DNA of 17,871 nucleotides from Deltaproteobacteria bacterium (lineage in GTDB: Bacteria; Desulfobacterota; Desulfobulbia; Desulfobulbales; UBA5123), in the NCBI GenBank assembly GCA_021788685.1, contig JAJYKH010000017.1, positions 1-17,871 of the forward strand. Direction: 5' to 3'. Shown piece by piece: positions 5,572 through 12,652 of this stretch. How positions within the stretch are numbered: position 1 is the stretch's first letter; each line of letters opens with the position of its first letter. The notes beneath the pieces were generated by a model. It was not told where the DNA came from. It did not search any database and saw only the letters and a program-made list of their open reading frames with translations. Position numbers and translations under genes: made by a program.

Positions 5572-7074
5572 CTACTCCTCCGGATGGGCGGCCCGTTTCA
5601 GGTCCCTCGTGAAATCGAAATGGTCGTCCTGCTCCGGCGTATGGCAGCGCAGACAGGTATCCACCAGGGGGCGGCGGCTGAGGGGAACTTTTCCCGCTCT
5701 CCGGACATGCTCGCCGCCGGGGCCGTGGCAGACCTCGCAGCCGACCGCCAGCATGCCTTCGGGCAGGGCCAGGGCGGCGGAAGTTTCCTCCTCGGTTCCG
5801 GTCACGTGACAGGGCAGGCAGTTGAGGTTGAATTGCTGCTGCTTGGCAGCAAGCGTCCGGTACGATCCGGCATGGCGGGTGCGTTGCCAGTTGGCCGTTT
5901 CCTTAAGATGGCAGCGGCCGCAGGCCTGCCATCCCACGTAATCGGCCTCTTTCTCTTTCGGGCGAGGATTGGCCACGGGCCGGTGGGATGCCTGCTTCCC
6001 GAGCCGCTGAATCTGCTGGCGGATGTCCCCCACAACCGCTGCCACCTGGAGATCGTCGGGCAGCGAGGTTTCCATTGCCAGGAAATCGTTCTTGAAAGAG
6101 GAAGATCTGCTGTCGCTGGCCTCCAGGGTCGCGACCTCGGCGGCAAGCCGCTTCTTTTCTTGCCGGAGCTCGGGTGAGCTCGGGGCGCGCCGCAGCTGCC
6201 ACTCGATCTGGTCGAGGGCGCGCTTCCGGTCGAGGAGCAGCTCCTCAGGACTCTGGCCCCAGTTGGGCCGGCCCTGCCAATCGAGGGAGAGCACGCCGAG
6301 AGACTTGCCCTGTTTGGCCGTGCTGCAGACCAGGGTCTGATGGGAAAGCACCGGCGCCAAATCCCCGGCGTTTCCTCCCGCCTGGATGATCAGGTTCACG
6401 GCCGGCAGGGCCGCGGCGATCTTGTCGATCTGGGCTCGGTCGAGATCGGCGAGAAGGACGATGAAATCAGCCTTCTTCTTCAGCTCGGCCACCACCGGCG
6501 GCAACGCCTCCTGCCATGGCAGGAGGAGGGACCGGTCCGACGGCGGCCCGCCGGGACCGGTGAGGCCGGTGATGCCCACGGTAATCCCCCCGGCCTTTTT
6601 GAAGAGCTTGGCGGCGAAGAGGGGCTTCCGGTCGGCGCGGTCCACCAGGTTGGCGCTCAGCCAGCTGAACTTGGAGGCCGCTGCCATCTCCCGCAGGAAA
6701 TCCACCCCGCCGGCCAGGTCATAGCGGCCCACCCCCACGGCATTGTAGCCCATGATGTTGTAGGCTTCGACGATTCCCCGGGCGGTGGCCCGGGCCTGGG
6801 GCGCCATGGCCGGGGAGAGGGGCGTTTCCCCGAACAGCAGGCCGCCGCCGTCCACCGTCAGGCTCGGGGCCGCCACTTCCCGCCGCTTTTGCACCAGTTG
6901 GGATGCTTTTTTGGACAGACCGCCCAATTGGTGGCTTTTTCAGCCGCAAGGCTCGGTCTCGCCGTGGACGTCGTTGGAATAGAAGACGACGAATTTTCCC
7001 TTCCCGGCCATGGCCGTTCCGGAGAGCAGGGGGAAGAGAAAGAGCAGAATCAACAGGGGGCGCATTCGGTTCAT
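5572..7074 (-). CDS. UshA-like selenoprotein with C-terminal tetrahaem cytochrome c domain (UGA at 6940-6942 read as selenocysteine)
   Basis: Read through the in-frame UGA at codon 45, this is one 500-residue exported protein. ATG 7074 overlaps the rarA stop (ATGA), with GGGAGAA as ribosome binding site. Residues 4-23 form a signal peptide (LLILLFLFPLLSGTAMA). Residues ~27-290 resemble the metallophosphoesterase domain of UshA-type 5'-nucleotidases: FYSNDVHGETEPCG (residues 31-44), Sec45, then KSHQLGGLSKKA. The catalytic set seems incomplete: where UshA has a GNHE-type motif, this reads GVGRYD. A coiled coil lies near residues 265-310. Four haem c sites follow: CGRCH 385, CLPCH 419, CEVCH 446 and CLRCH 474. 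Cys43-Gly-Sec45 suggests a redox centre. Without recoding, the signal peptide would be cut from the rest. The UshA-like family with Cys/Sec at this position is known to me from other bacteria; the electron donor or substrate is unknown. Confidence 0.85.
6892..6942 (-). promoter_or_regulatory. UGA recoding site and bacterial SECIS-like hairpin
   Basis: After the UGA (6942-6940), an 18-nt gap leads to GGTCT (6921-6917), the apical loop of a 6-bp stem TTGGGC/GTCCAA (6927-6922 with 6916-6911, one G-U pair). The GGUCU loop and the 18-nt distance are the same as in the E. coli fdhF SECIS element as I recall it. An alternative longer stem pairs CACCAATTGGG (6933-6923) with CCCAACTGGTG (6902-6892), ten of eleven pairs. 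Either fold lies inside the coding region, as expected for bacterial SECIS elements recognised by SelB. Confidence 0.8.
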
Positions 7075-8435
7075 CTCGGCGGTTCTCCCTTGGGGCCGGC
7101 CGGGCCGGCAGGACTTTTCTTCCGGTTCAGAATCTCCCGCCACTTGGTCAAGCGGTCCTTGATCACCGCTTCGTAGCCCCGGTTGGTGGGGTGATACCAG
7201 GCAGCGTCCTGCAGCTCGGGCGGGAGGTGCTCCTGGGGCACCAGGGCCTCCTCCTCGTCGTGGGCGTACCGGTACCCCCGCCCGTACCCGATTTCCTTCA
7301 TCAGCCGGGTGGGGGCATTGCGGATATGCATGGGCACCGGCAGGCTGCCGGTCCGCTCGATGTCCCGCCGCACCTGGCCGAAGGCCACATAGACGGCATT
7401 GCTTTTGGGTGCGGTAGCCAGGTACAGGGTGGCCTGGACCAGGGCCAGCTCTCCTTCCGGGGTGCCCAGCAGATGATAACTCTCCCGGGCGTTGAGCGCT
7501 ACCGTGAGGGCCTGGGGATCGGCGTTGCCGATGTCCTCGGAGGCGAAGCGGATCAGCCGCCGGGCCAGGTAAAGCGGCTCCTCGCCGGCGGCGAGCATCC
7601 GGGCGAGCCAGTAAAGGGCGCCGTCCGGATCGCTGTCGCGCAGGCTCTTGTGAAGCGCGGAGATCAGGTTGTAGTGCTCTTCGCCGCCCATGTCGTAGCG
7701 CAGGCTCTTGCGCTGGATCGCCTCTTCGACCGTGGCCAGGGTGATGGCGGGCCGGCCGTCCGAGCCCGGCGCGGCGAGCGAGGCGGCGATCTCCAGACTG
7801 TTGAGGGCATTGCGGCCGTCCCCGTCAGCCATGGTGAGCAGGTGCTCGAGGGCGGCCGGCTCCAGGGCGAGATCGAGGCTCCCCAGCCCCCGCTCCCGGT
7901 CCGCCAGGGCCCGCTCTACGATCACACGAAGGTCCTCCCGGGTGAGGGGATTGAGCACCAGCACCCGGCAGCGGGAGAGCAGGGGGGCGATCACCTGGAA
8001 GGAGGGGTTTTCGGTGGTGGCCCCGATGAGGGTGAGAAGGCCGCTTTCCACGTGGGGGAGAAAGGCGTCCTGCTGGCTCTTGTTGAAGCGGTGGATCTCG
8101 TCGACGAAGAGCACCGTGGCCCCGCCGGTTTCGGCCCGCCGCCTGCCGGCCTGCTCGACGATCTGCCGGATCTCCTTGACCCCCGAGAGCACGGCCGAAA
8201 AGAAAACGAACTCGGCGCCGCTCTCCCGGGCCAGGATGCGGGCAAGGGTGGTCTTGCCGGTTCCCGGAGGGCCCCAGAGGATGAGGGAGGGCAGGTAATG
8301 CTCGCGCTGCAGCTGCCGGAGGAGCCGGTCTTCCCGGACCAAATGCTCCTGCCCCACGAATTCATCGAGGGTCCGGGGCCGCATCCGTTCGGCCAGGGGG
8401 GTGGTGTGGTTCCGGGGGGAGACCTTGGAGGGCAT
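7071..8435 (-). CDS. rarA: Replication-associated recombination protein RarA (MgsA), AAA+ ATPase
   Basis: The 454-residue protein belongs to the clamp-loader-related AAA+ family that acts at stalled replication forks. Near the N-terminus are PLAERMRPRTLDEFVGQEHL, Walker A GPPGTGKT (residues 55-62) and Walker B VLFVDEIHRFNKSQQDAFLP, the latter a RarA hallmark. Sensor 1 is IGATTENPSF, and the arginine finger region LLSRCRVL follows. The C-terminal tetramerisation domain includes HYNLISALHKSLRDSDPDGALYW and MHIRNAPTRLMKE, in short segments typical of the family. Length is normal. The ATG at 8435 has a poor ribosome binding site. Its stop overlaps the ATG of the selenoprotein gene, so the two are translationally coupled, although no functional link is obvious. 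Confidence 0.96.
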   Translation of the reverse strand: MPSKVSPRNHTTPLAERMRPRTLDEFVGQEHLVREDRLLRQLQREHYLPSLILWGPPGTGKTTLARILARESGAEFVFFSAVLSGVKEIRQIVEQAGRRRAETGGATVLFVDEIHRFNKSQQDAFLPHVESGLLTLIGATTENPSFQVIAPLLSRCRVLVLNPLTREDLRVIVERALADRERGLGSLDLALEPAALEHLLTMADGDGRNALNSLEIAASLAAPGSDGRPAITLATVEEAIQRKSLRYDMGGEEHYNLISALHKSLRDSDPDGALYWLARMLAAGEEPLYLARRLIRFASEDIGNADPQALTVALNARESYHLLGTPEGELALVQATLYLATAPKSNAVYVAFGQVRRDIERTGSLPVPMHIRNAPTRLMKEIGYGRGYRYAHDEEEALVPQEHLPPELQDAAWYHPTNRGYEAVIKDRLTKWREILNRKKSPAGPAGPKGEPPR

Positions 8436-8463
8436 AATGGTCGTTGCGTTTCAGTGTCATAAC

Positions 8464-8519
8464 AAGTGACAAGTAAGAGAAACCCCGCCTTTGAACCTGT
8501 CACCTGTCACCCGTCACTT
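8464..8519. repeat. Inverted and tandem short repeats between rarA and the PhoU-DUF47 gene
   Basis: AAGTGAC (8464-8470) is repeated in inverted orientation as GTCACTT (8513-8519). Inside the right arm, CTGTCAC (8497-8503), CTGTCAC (8504-8510) and CCGTCAC (8511-8517) form three tandem 7-bp units. This fills most of the 94-bp gap. It lies just after the stop of the PhoU-DUF47 gene on the minus strand, and may act as a weak terminator, but there is no U-run. Confidence 0.45.
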
Positions 8520-8529
8520 AGACTTCAGC

Positions 8530-9849
8530 CTATTTCGCCACCATCGCCCGCATCATGTCGGCGGCGTTCTCCGCATGGTTGGCGATCTGGCCGATGATGT
8601 CGATGGTGGTCAGCTGGTGGTGGAGCAGGATCGGGTCGGTGGTCCCCTTGAAGATCATGTGCTTGAGCCCCATTTCCAGGGCGTCCGCCTCGTGCTCCAT
8701 CTGACGGATATCATAGATCACCTGTTTCACCCGGCTGCGGTTGCGGTCGCTCTTGTTGCTGAAGAAGTTGTCCGCTTCCACCACCAGGCGGGGCAGCAGC
8801 TGGGCGGCTTCAGAGCATTTATCGAACAGGGCGAGCAGGGTTTTGGCGCGGTCGGCGCAGCGGCATTCCATGAGGGAAAGCCAGTCCATCAGGGTCTGGG
8901 CATCGTCGGCGACCTTGTCCTGCTCCTTGATGAAGGCGAACAGCTCGAATTTGTCCACCGGCATGATGATGCCCTTGGGCAGATGGCCGCGGATGTTGCG
9001 CTTGATGGCATCGGCCTCGTGCTCCTTCTGGGAGACTTGGAGGGCAAACTCCGCAACCTGCTGGCTTTCCCCGGCAAGGTACCGCTCCAGGCCCTGGCGG
9101 GCGAGGCCCAGGCACTGGTTGGCGACCTCGGCGTGGCGCTCCAGGCCGATGAGCGGCGAGATGGCGAACTGAAGGGAGGGGAGCTTCTCCTTCTGCTGAT
9201 GGCGGATGTTCTGCCCTTCCACCAGGAAGACCACCTCCTCGGCCAAGTTGGTGGCCTGATCGCCGATGCGCTCCAGGTTGAGGGCAATCACCGTGCAGTG
9301 ATAGCGGGAGCCGTCCATCCGGGTGCCGGCGCGGATGGCGGTGAGCATTCCGTCTTCCACCCCGGCACAGAGGGAATCCATCTGCGGGTCGGTGCCGATG
9401 ACCTGGCGGGCGAGGCCGGTATCCTGCTTGACGAAGCTGTTGATGGCCTGGGTCAGCATCCTTTCGGCCAGGTCTCCCATCTCCTGCAGCTCGGGCAGGA
9501 GGGCGCTTTCGGGCTCATCCGCTTCCACGATTTGCCGGACGCGATTCGCGACGTTCACGGCGCTGTCGCCCACCCGTTCCAGCTCGTTGATCATGTGCAG
9601 GATGGAAATGAGGAAACGCAGGTCGCCGCCCACCGGCTGCTGCAGGGCCAGGGTCTTGACCACATCGTCCCGGATGCGGTTCTCCAGCGCGTCGATCTTG
9701 AGGTCCTGCTCGGCCACCCGCTTGGCCAGCTCGCCGTTCTTGTGGACCAGGGCGGCCATGGTGGTGCGGAGAGATTCTTCCACCAGGGTGGACATCTTGA
9801 GGATGTTGGTGTTGAGCTCGGCGATCCATTTCTGGGCGGTGGTCGTCAT
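8530..9849 (-). CDS. PhoU-DUF47 fusion, phosphate-signalling / phosphate-transport-associated protein
   Basis: The 439-residue helical protein joins two related modules. Residues ~1-215 form a PhoU domain with its two three-helix repeats; the metal-binding signatures ELERVGDSAVNVANRV and NLERIGDQATNLAEEV are both present. Residues ~225-439 match the DUF47/PhoU-like family (KEHEADAIKRNIRGHLPKG, then FAFIKEQDKVADDAQ, and near the end MEHEADALE and IGQIANHAENAADMM). PhoU represses the Pho regulon via PhoR and PstB; DUF47 proteins usually accompany Pit-type phosphate transporters. Here neither pst nor pit genes are adjacent. It has a good ribosome binding site (CAGGAA) and a long structured leader (9889-9998). 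It is predicted cytoplasmic; there are no membrane segments. Confidence 0.85.
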   Translation of the reverse strand: MTTTAQKWIAELNTNILKMSTLVEESLRTTMAALVHKNGELAKRVAEQDLKIDALENRIRDDVVKTLALQQPVGGDLRFLISILHMINELERVGDSAVNVANRVRQIVEADEPESALLPELQEMGDLAERMLTQAINSFVKQDTGLARQVIGTDPQMDSLCAGVEDGMLTAIRAGTRMDGSRYHCTVIALNLERIGDQATNLAEEVVFLVEGQNIRHQQKEKLPSLQFAISPLIGLERHAEVANQCLGLARQGLERYLAGESQQVAEFALQVSQKEHEADAIKRNIRGHLPKGIIMPVDKFELFAFIKEQDKVADDAQTLMDWLSLMECRCADRAKTLLALFDKCSEAAQLLPRLVVEADNFFSNKSDRNRSRVKQVIYDIRQMEHEADALEMGLKHMIFKGTTDPILLHHQLTTIDIIGQIANHAENAADMMRAMVAK

Positions 9850-9888
9850 GTTTCCTGCCGTTCCTTAGTAAAAGATGCAGCCTCGTGG

Positions 9889-9998
9889 GTAAGCGGTCAC
9901 AGGGCACCGCATCTCCTTTGACAGCGGCCTGCTCGCGGAGCACCAGTCCAGCTCACAGCCCCCCTTCCGCGGATCTGCGGCATCCTGTGACCGCTTAC
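9889..9998 (-). ncRNA. Large inverted-repeat structure in the leader of the PhoU-DUF47 gene
   Basis: GTAAGCGGTCACAGG (9889-9903) and CCTGTGACCGCTTAC (9984-9998) are perfect 15-bp inverted repeats enclosing 80 nt. Inside, after a symmetric 3x3 loop, CCGCA (9907-9911) pairs with TGCGG (9976-9980), and a smaller hairpin TGCTC/GAGCA (9930-9942) sits in the middle. It ends 40 nt upstream of the start codon. It could be a cis-acting leader element, an sRNA, or the remnant of a small mobile repeat; no known riboswitch consensus was recognised and no flanking target duplication is visible. Confidence 0.45.
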
Positions 9999-10037
9999 AA
10001 ATACCTGCCATTGCTGGCTTCGAACCCTGTGCCCACC

Positions 10038-10079
10038 GTGATCGGTTACCCTAGTGGGTGACGGAGCCATGCGGCTCCG
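10038..10079 (-). terminator. Two tandem hairpins downstream of the DUF3786 gene
   Basis: CGGAGCC (10062-10068), loop ATGC, GGCTCCG (10073-10079) gives a perfect 7-bp GC-rich stem 17 nt after the gene's stop. Next to it GTTACCC (about 10045-10051), loop TAGT, GGGTGAC (about 10056-10062) gives a second stem with one G-U pair; the two overlap by one or two bases. There is no U-run, so termination would be weak or factor-dependent. Confidence 0.4.
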
Positions 10080-10096
10080 AAGCAAACCCCTCTATT

Positions 10097-10924
10097 TTAC
10101 CCGATGGCTCGCAAAGGTGAATCCTTTTCCGGCGGAACCAGCTCCCCCATCCGGTCCGCCAGCCGCTCGGCCACAAAGACGAGGGACTCCAGGTCGAGAA
10201 AATCGAGAACGTGCCGGTCGAAGAGCACCTTGACCTTGGCCGGGAAGCCATCCTCGGGTGCCGCTTCCCAGAAGAGCACTTCGAGCGGCACTATGGGCAG
10301 CACCGGAAAGACGAGGTCGAGGGCGGCCGAGCCGCTGCCCCCCCGACGGGGATCGAGAGGACGGGCCGCCATCAGGAGCAGATCCGGGGGGCGGCCGCTG
10401 AAGAGGCGGGCCAGCCGCTCTTCGCAGTAGACCGCCAGCGTCCGCCTCTTGGAAATGGAATTAGGGAGGCTCTCCATCCCCACCCAGTCGCCCGCCGGCG
10501 GCCGGCCGCCACCCCCGTGCACGTAATTGTAGAGCAGGATCTGGTCGCGATGGTCGTCCGGCTCCCGGCCTTCGATCAGAATGGCGGTCTTGCCGACGGT
10601 GGTCTGCCGGCCGAGGTAGGGGAAGGTCAGAATATCGGGACTCTCCTGTTGCCAGGCCGCCCCGAGCGGCCCCGCGAGCGTTGCGAAATCGAGTGGCCCG
10701 ACCTTTTCCCGCAGGTGGGCGACCAGGGCGAGCTCCTGCGCCTCTTCGCCGCCCGTTCGAGGGGATGGTTTTCCGATGGCCAGACGCCCCCGGTCGAGAA
10801 AGGGGCAGCGGCCGGGGTCTTCCCCGTCCCGGGCCACTGCCGCGGCAAAGGCCAGGCATGCCGGATAGCCGCAGCGGCCGCAATTGCTCTTGGGGGTCAG
10901 GCGCAGGATGTCGAAAGGGTTCAT
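10097..10924 (-). CDS. 4Fe-4S domain plus DUF3786 protein
   Basis: The 275-residue protein begins MNPFDILRLTPKSNCGRCGYPACLAFA. Cys15, Cys18, Cys23 and Cys40 form the C-x2-C-x4-C-x16-C pattern of the small 4Fe-4S domain also found in corrinoid iron-sulfur proteins and in RnfB. The rest (residues ~60-265) matches the general character of DUF3786: TFPYLGRQTTVGKTA, IEGREPDDHRDQILLYNYVHG, and near the end FPAKVKVLFDRHVLDFLDLESLVFVAERL. No catalytic role is known to me. The domain may handle corrinoid or redox transfer, which is inference from the Fe-S domain only. The frame is open upstream to 11104, but the residues before 10924 are unlike the family. No good ribosome binding site is visible. The leader is long and carries nested inverted repeats. 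Confidence 0.8.
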   Translation of the reverse strand: MNPFDILRLTPKSNCGRCGYPACLAFAAAVARDGEDPGRCPFLDRGRLAIGKPSPRTGGEEAQELALVAHLREKVGPLDFATLAGPLGAAWQQESPDILTFPYLGRQTTVGKTAILIEGREPDDHRDQILLYNYVHGGGGRPPAGDWVGMESLPNSISKRRTLAVYCEERLARLFSGRPPDLLLMAARPLDPRRGGSGSAALDLVFPVLPIVPLEVLFWEAAPEDGFPAKVKVLFDRHVLDFLDLESLVFVAERLADRMGELVPPEKDSPLRAIG

Positions 10925-10963
10925 GCTTGGTCCATTTCGGCCGATAACGGAAGACGAGAGCTT

Positions 10964-11179
10964 CCCTGAATCCGTGAGCGTTCGTCCGGACGCCAGGTCC
11001 GCGAAGGCGACCATTCGATTAGAGTGAGCCCTATCGTACGGTGCCGACAAAGGAGATGGCGCGCGGACGACGCCCCGAAGGGCGACGAGTGAAGCTATCT
11101 TCAATTGCTGCTTGCATCATCAAGACATCCAATCAACAAGATAGCTTGACCCAAACCGACCATCGTCACGGATTCAGGG
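10964..11179. repeat. Nested inverted repeats upstream of the DUF3786 gene
   Basis: The outer arms CCCTGAATCCGTGA (10964-10977) and TCACGGATTCAGGG (11166-11179) are perfect 14-bp complements 188 nt apart. The inner arms AAGCTATCTT (11092-11101) and AAGATAGCTT (11138-11147) are perfect 10-bp complements 36 nt apart. The trinucleotide CTT flanks both outer ends, which would fit a short target duplication but could be chance. It could be a small non-autonomous mobile element or a folded mRNA leader. Confidence 0.5.
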
Positions 11180-11184
11180 CTTCC

Positions 11185-11213
11185 ACTATATCATCCACCC
11201 GGGGGCCTGATAA
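11185..11213 (-). promoter_or_regulatory. Candidate promoter for the DUF3786 gene
   Basis: On the minus strand, TTATCA (11213-11208), 17-nt spacer, TATAGT (11190-11185). The -10 matches 5 of 6 and the -35 only 4 of 6. It would produce a leader of about 255 nt that spans the nested inverted repeats. Confidence 0.35.
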
Positions 11214-11263
11214 AGGATTTGATTTCAGGGAGGTTCCCGGGTACTTCTTAGCCAATCGACCTC

Positions 11264-12652
11264 ATGGAAAAAAACCGCTCTCCCCTCCAGCCCATCCTCC
11301 TCATCGATGACGAGCCCCACATTCTCAACGGCTTCAGCGTCGCCCTGCTGACCGCCGGGTTCGACAACCTCATCCGCTGCCAGGACGGACGCCAGGTTGG
11401 GGACCTGATCGCCCGCCAGGAAATGGAGGTCGTGCTCCTCGACCTGATGCTGCCCCACGTTTCCGGGCAGGAGATTCTCCGCCGCCTGCAGGAGGAGCAG
11501 CCCCAGGTGCCGGTGATCATTCTCACCGGGGTGGACGAGGTGACCACCGCCGTCCAGTGCATGCGCGGGGGCGCTTTCGACTACATCGTCAAACCGGTGG
11601 ACGGCGAGCTGCTGCTGGCCTCGGTCCGGCGGGCCATGGACGTGCGGCAGCTCCGGCGGGAAAATACCCTCCTGGCCCGGCGCATCCTCTCCGGCGGGGT
11701 GGAGAACCCGGATGCCTTCGCGGCCATAGTCACCCGCAACCGCCGGATGGAGGCGATCTTCCGTTACTGCGAGGCCATTGCCGAAGGGCGGCAGCCGGTC
11801 CTGATCACCGGCGAGACCGGGACCGGCAAGGAGCTGGTCGCCCGGGCTCTCCACGAGCTGAGCGGCCGGAGCGGCGAGCTCGTGGCGGTCAATGTGGCGG
11901 GGCTGGATGATCACGTGTTTTCCGACGCCCTGTTCGGCCATGCCCGGGGGGCCTTCACTGGCGCCGACCGGGTGCGGGCGGGGCTGGCGGAAAAGGCGGG
12001 AGCCGGCACCCTCTTTCTCGACGAGATCGGCGACCTGAGCGAGCCCTCCCAGGTGAAGCTCCTGCGGTTTCTCGAGAACGGCGAATTTTATCCCCTGGGC
12101 GCAGACGCACCCAAATCCTCTTCCGCCCGGGTGCTGGCCGCCACCTCCCGGAACCTCGAGGAGGCGGTCGCGGCTGGCAGTTTCCGGCGGGACCTCTATT
12201 TCCGTCTGCGCACTCATCACATCCAGGTCCCCCCCCTGCGGGAACGGCGGGATGACTTGCCCCTCCTCCTCGCCCACCTGCTGGAGGAGGCAGGGCGGGA
12301 GTTCCAGCGGGAGGAGCTGGCCTGCGACCCGGAGGTGGTCCAGGTCCTCGCCGCCTATGATTTTCCAGGAAACGTCCGGGAGCTGAAGGCCCTGGTCTAT
12401 GATGCGGTGGCAGGGCTCAGCGGCGACCGGATCACGCCGGCGGCCTTCGCCCGGCTGGCCGGGGATCAGCCGGGAGCGGAGGGCGCGGACGGCGACTGGG
12501 CGGGCCGGCTGCAGCGGCTTCCCTCTCTGAAGGAAGCCTCCGAGGCCCTCGTCGAGGAGGCCCTCCGGCGAACCGGCCAGAACCAGCGTGCCGCGGCCAT
12601 GCTGCTCGGCATCACCCCCCAGGCCCTCAACCAGAGGCTGAAACGGCGATGA
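11264..12652 (+). CDS. Sigma54-dependent NtrC-family response regulator
   Basis: The 462-residue protein has three domains in the standard order. The receiver domain covers residues 10-125 (IDDE at 14-17, phosphoacceptor Asp60 in LLDLMLP, Thr in ILTG, Lys in YIVKPVDG). The AAA+ domain covers ~145-385: Walker A GETGTGKE (183-190), the sigma54-contact loop GAFTGA (229-234), Walker B GTLFLDEIGDL, then LRERRDDLPLL and FPGNVREL. The Fis-type helix-turn-helix ends the protein (NQRAAAMLLGITPQALNQRLKRR split at about residue 440). It activates transcription from sigma54 promoters on phosphorylation. Its TGA overlaps the ATG of the kinase (ATGA), so the kinase is its likely partner. The ribosome binding site at the start is poor; the start is set by the receiver domain. 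Confidence 0.95.
   Translation: MEKNRSPLQPILLIDDEPHILNGFSVALLTAGFDNLIRCQDGRQVGDLIARQEMEVVLLDLMLPHVSGQEILRRLQEEQPQVPVIILTGVDEVTTAVQCMRGGAFDYIVKPVDGELLLASVRRAMDVRQLRRENTLLARRILSGGVENPDAFAAIVTRNRRMEAIFRYCEAIAEGRQPVLITGETGTGKELVARALHELSGRSGELVAVNVAGLDDHVFSDALFGHARGAFTGADRVRAGLAEKAGAGTLFLDEIGDLSEPSQVKLLRFLENGEFYPLGADAPKSSSARVLAATSRNLEEAVAAGSFRRDLYFRLRTHHIQVPPLRERRDDLPLLLAHLLEEAGREFQREELACDPEVVQVLAAYDFPGNVRELKALVYDAVAGLSGDRITPAAFARLAGDQPGAEGADGDWAGRLQRLPSLKEASEALVEEALRRTGQNQRAAAMLLGITPQALNQRLKRR

Larger units (their letters stand above)
10925..11263. other. Divergent intergenic region with nested inverted repeats
   Basis: It separates the DUF3786 gene (minus) from the sigma54 regulator gene (plus). 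Open frames across it have no family resemblance. It contains a 14-bp inverted repeat, a 10-bp inverted repeat nested inside, a 10-bp palindrome CGTCCGGACG (10983-10992), and a hairpin CGCCC-CGAA-GGGCG (11071-11084). A candidate minus-strand promoter lies at 11185-11213. No -24/-12 promoter for the regulator gene was recognised and its ribosome binding site is poor. Confidence 0.55.

Noticed and set aside
6940..7143. A short stand-alone gene ending at the TGA at 6940, and a separate cytochrome gene starting at TTG 6927
   Set aside because: The two halves share a frame and a conserved motif, and an SECIS-type hairpin follows the TGA. No frameshift is needed to join them. The upstream residues before 7074 also overlap rarA and are not family-like.
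6903..8462. A 519-codon plus-strand open frame antisense to rarA
   Set aside because: The minus strand encodes RarA with all motifs. Long antisense frames are expected in GC-rich DNA, and this one has no family-like sequence.
8491..9921. A 476-codon plus-strand open frame antisense to the PhoU-DUF47 gene
   Set aside because: It is a His/Gly/Val-rich shadow of a well-supported minus-strand gene.
10018..10040. A tRNA remnant because the minus strand has GGGTTCGAAGCC
   Set aside because: The flanking bases do not form a T stem and no anticodon or acceptor arms can be drawn.
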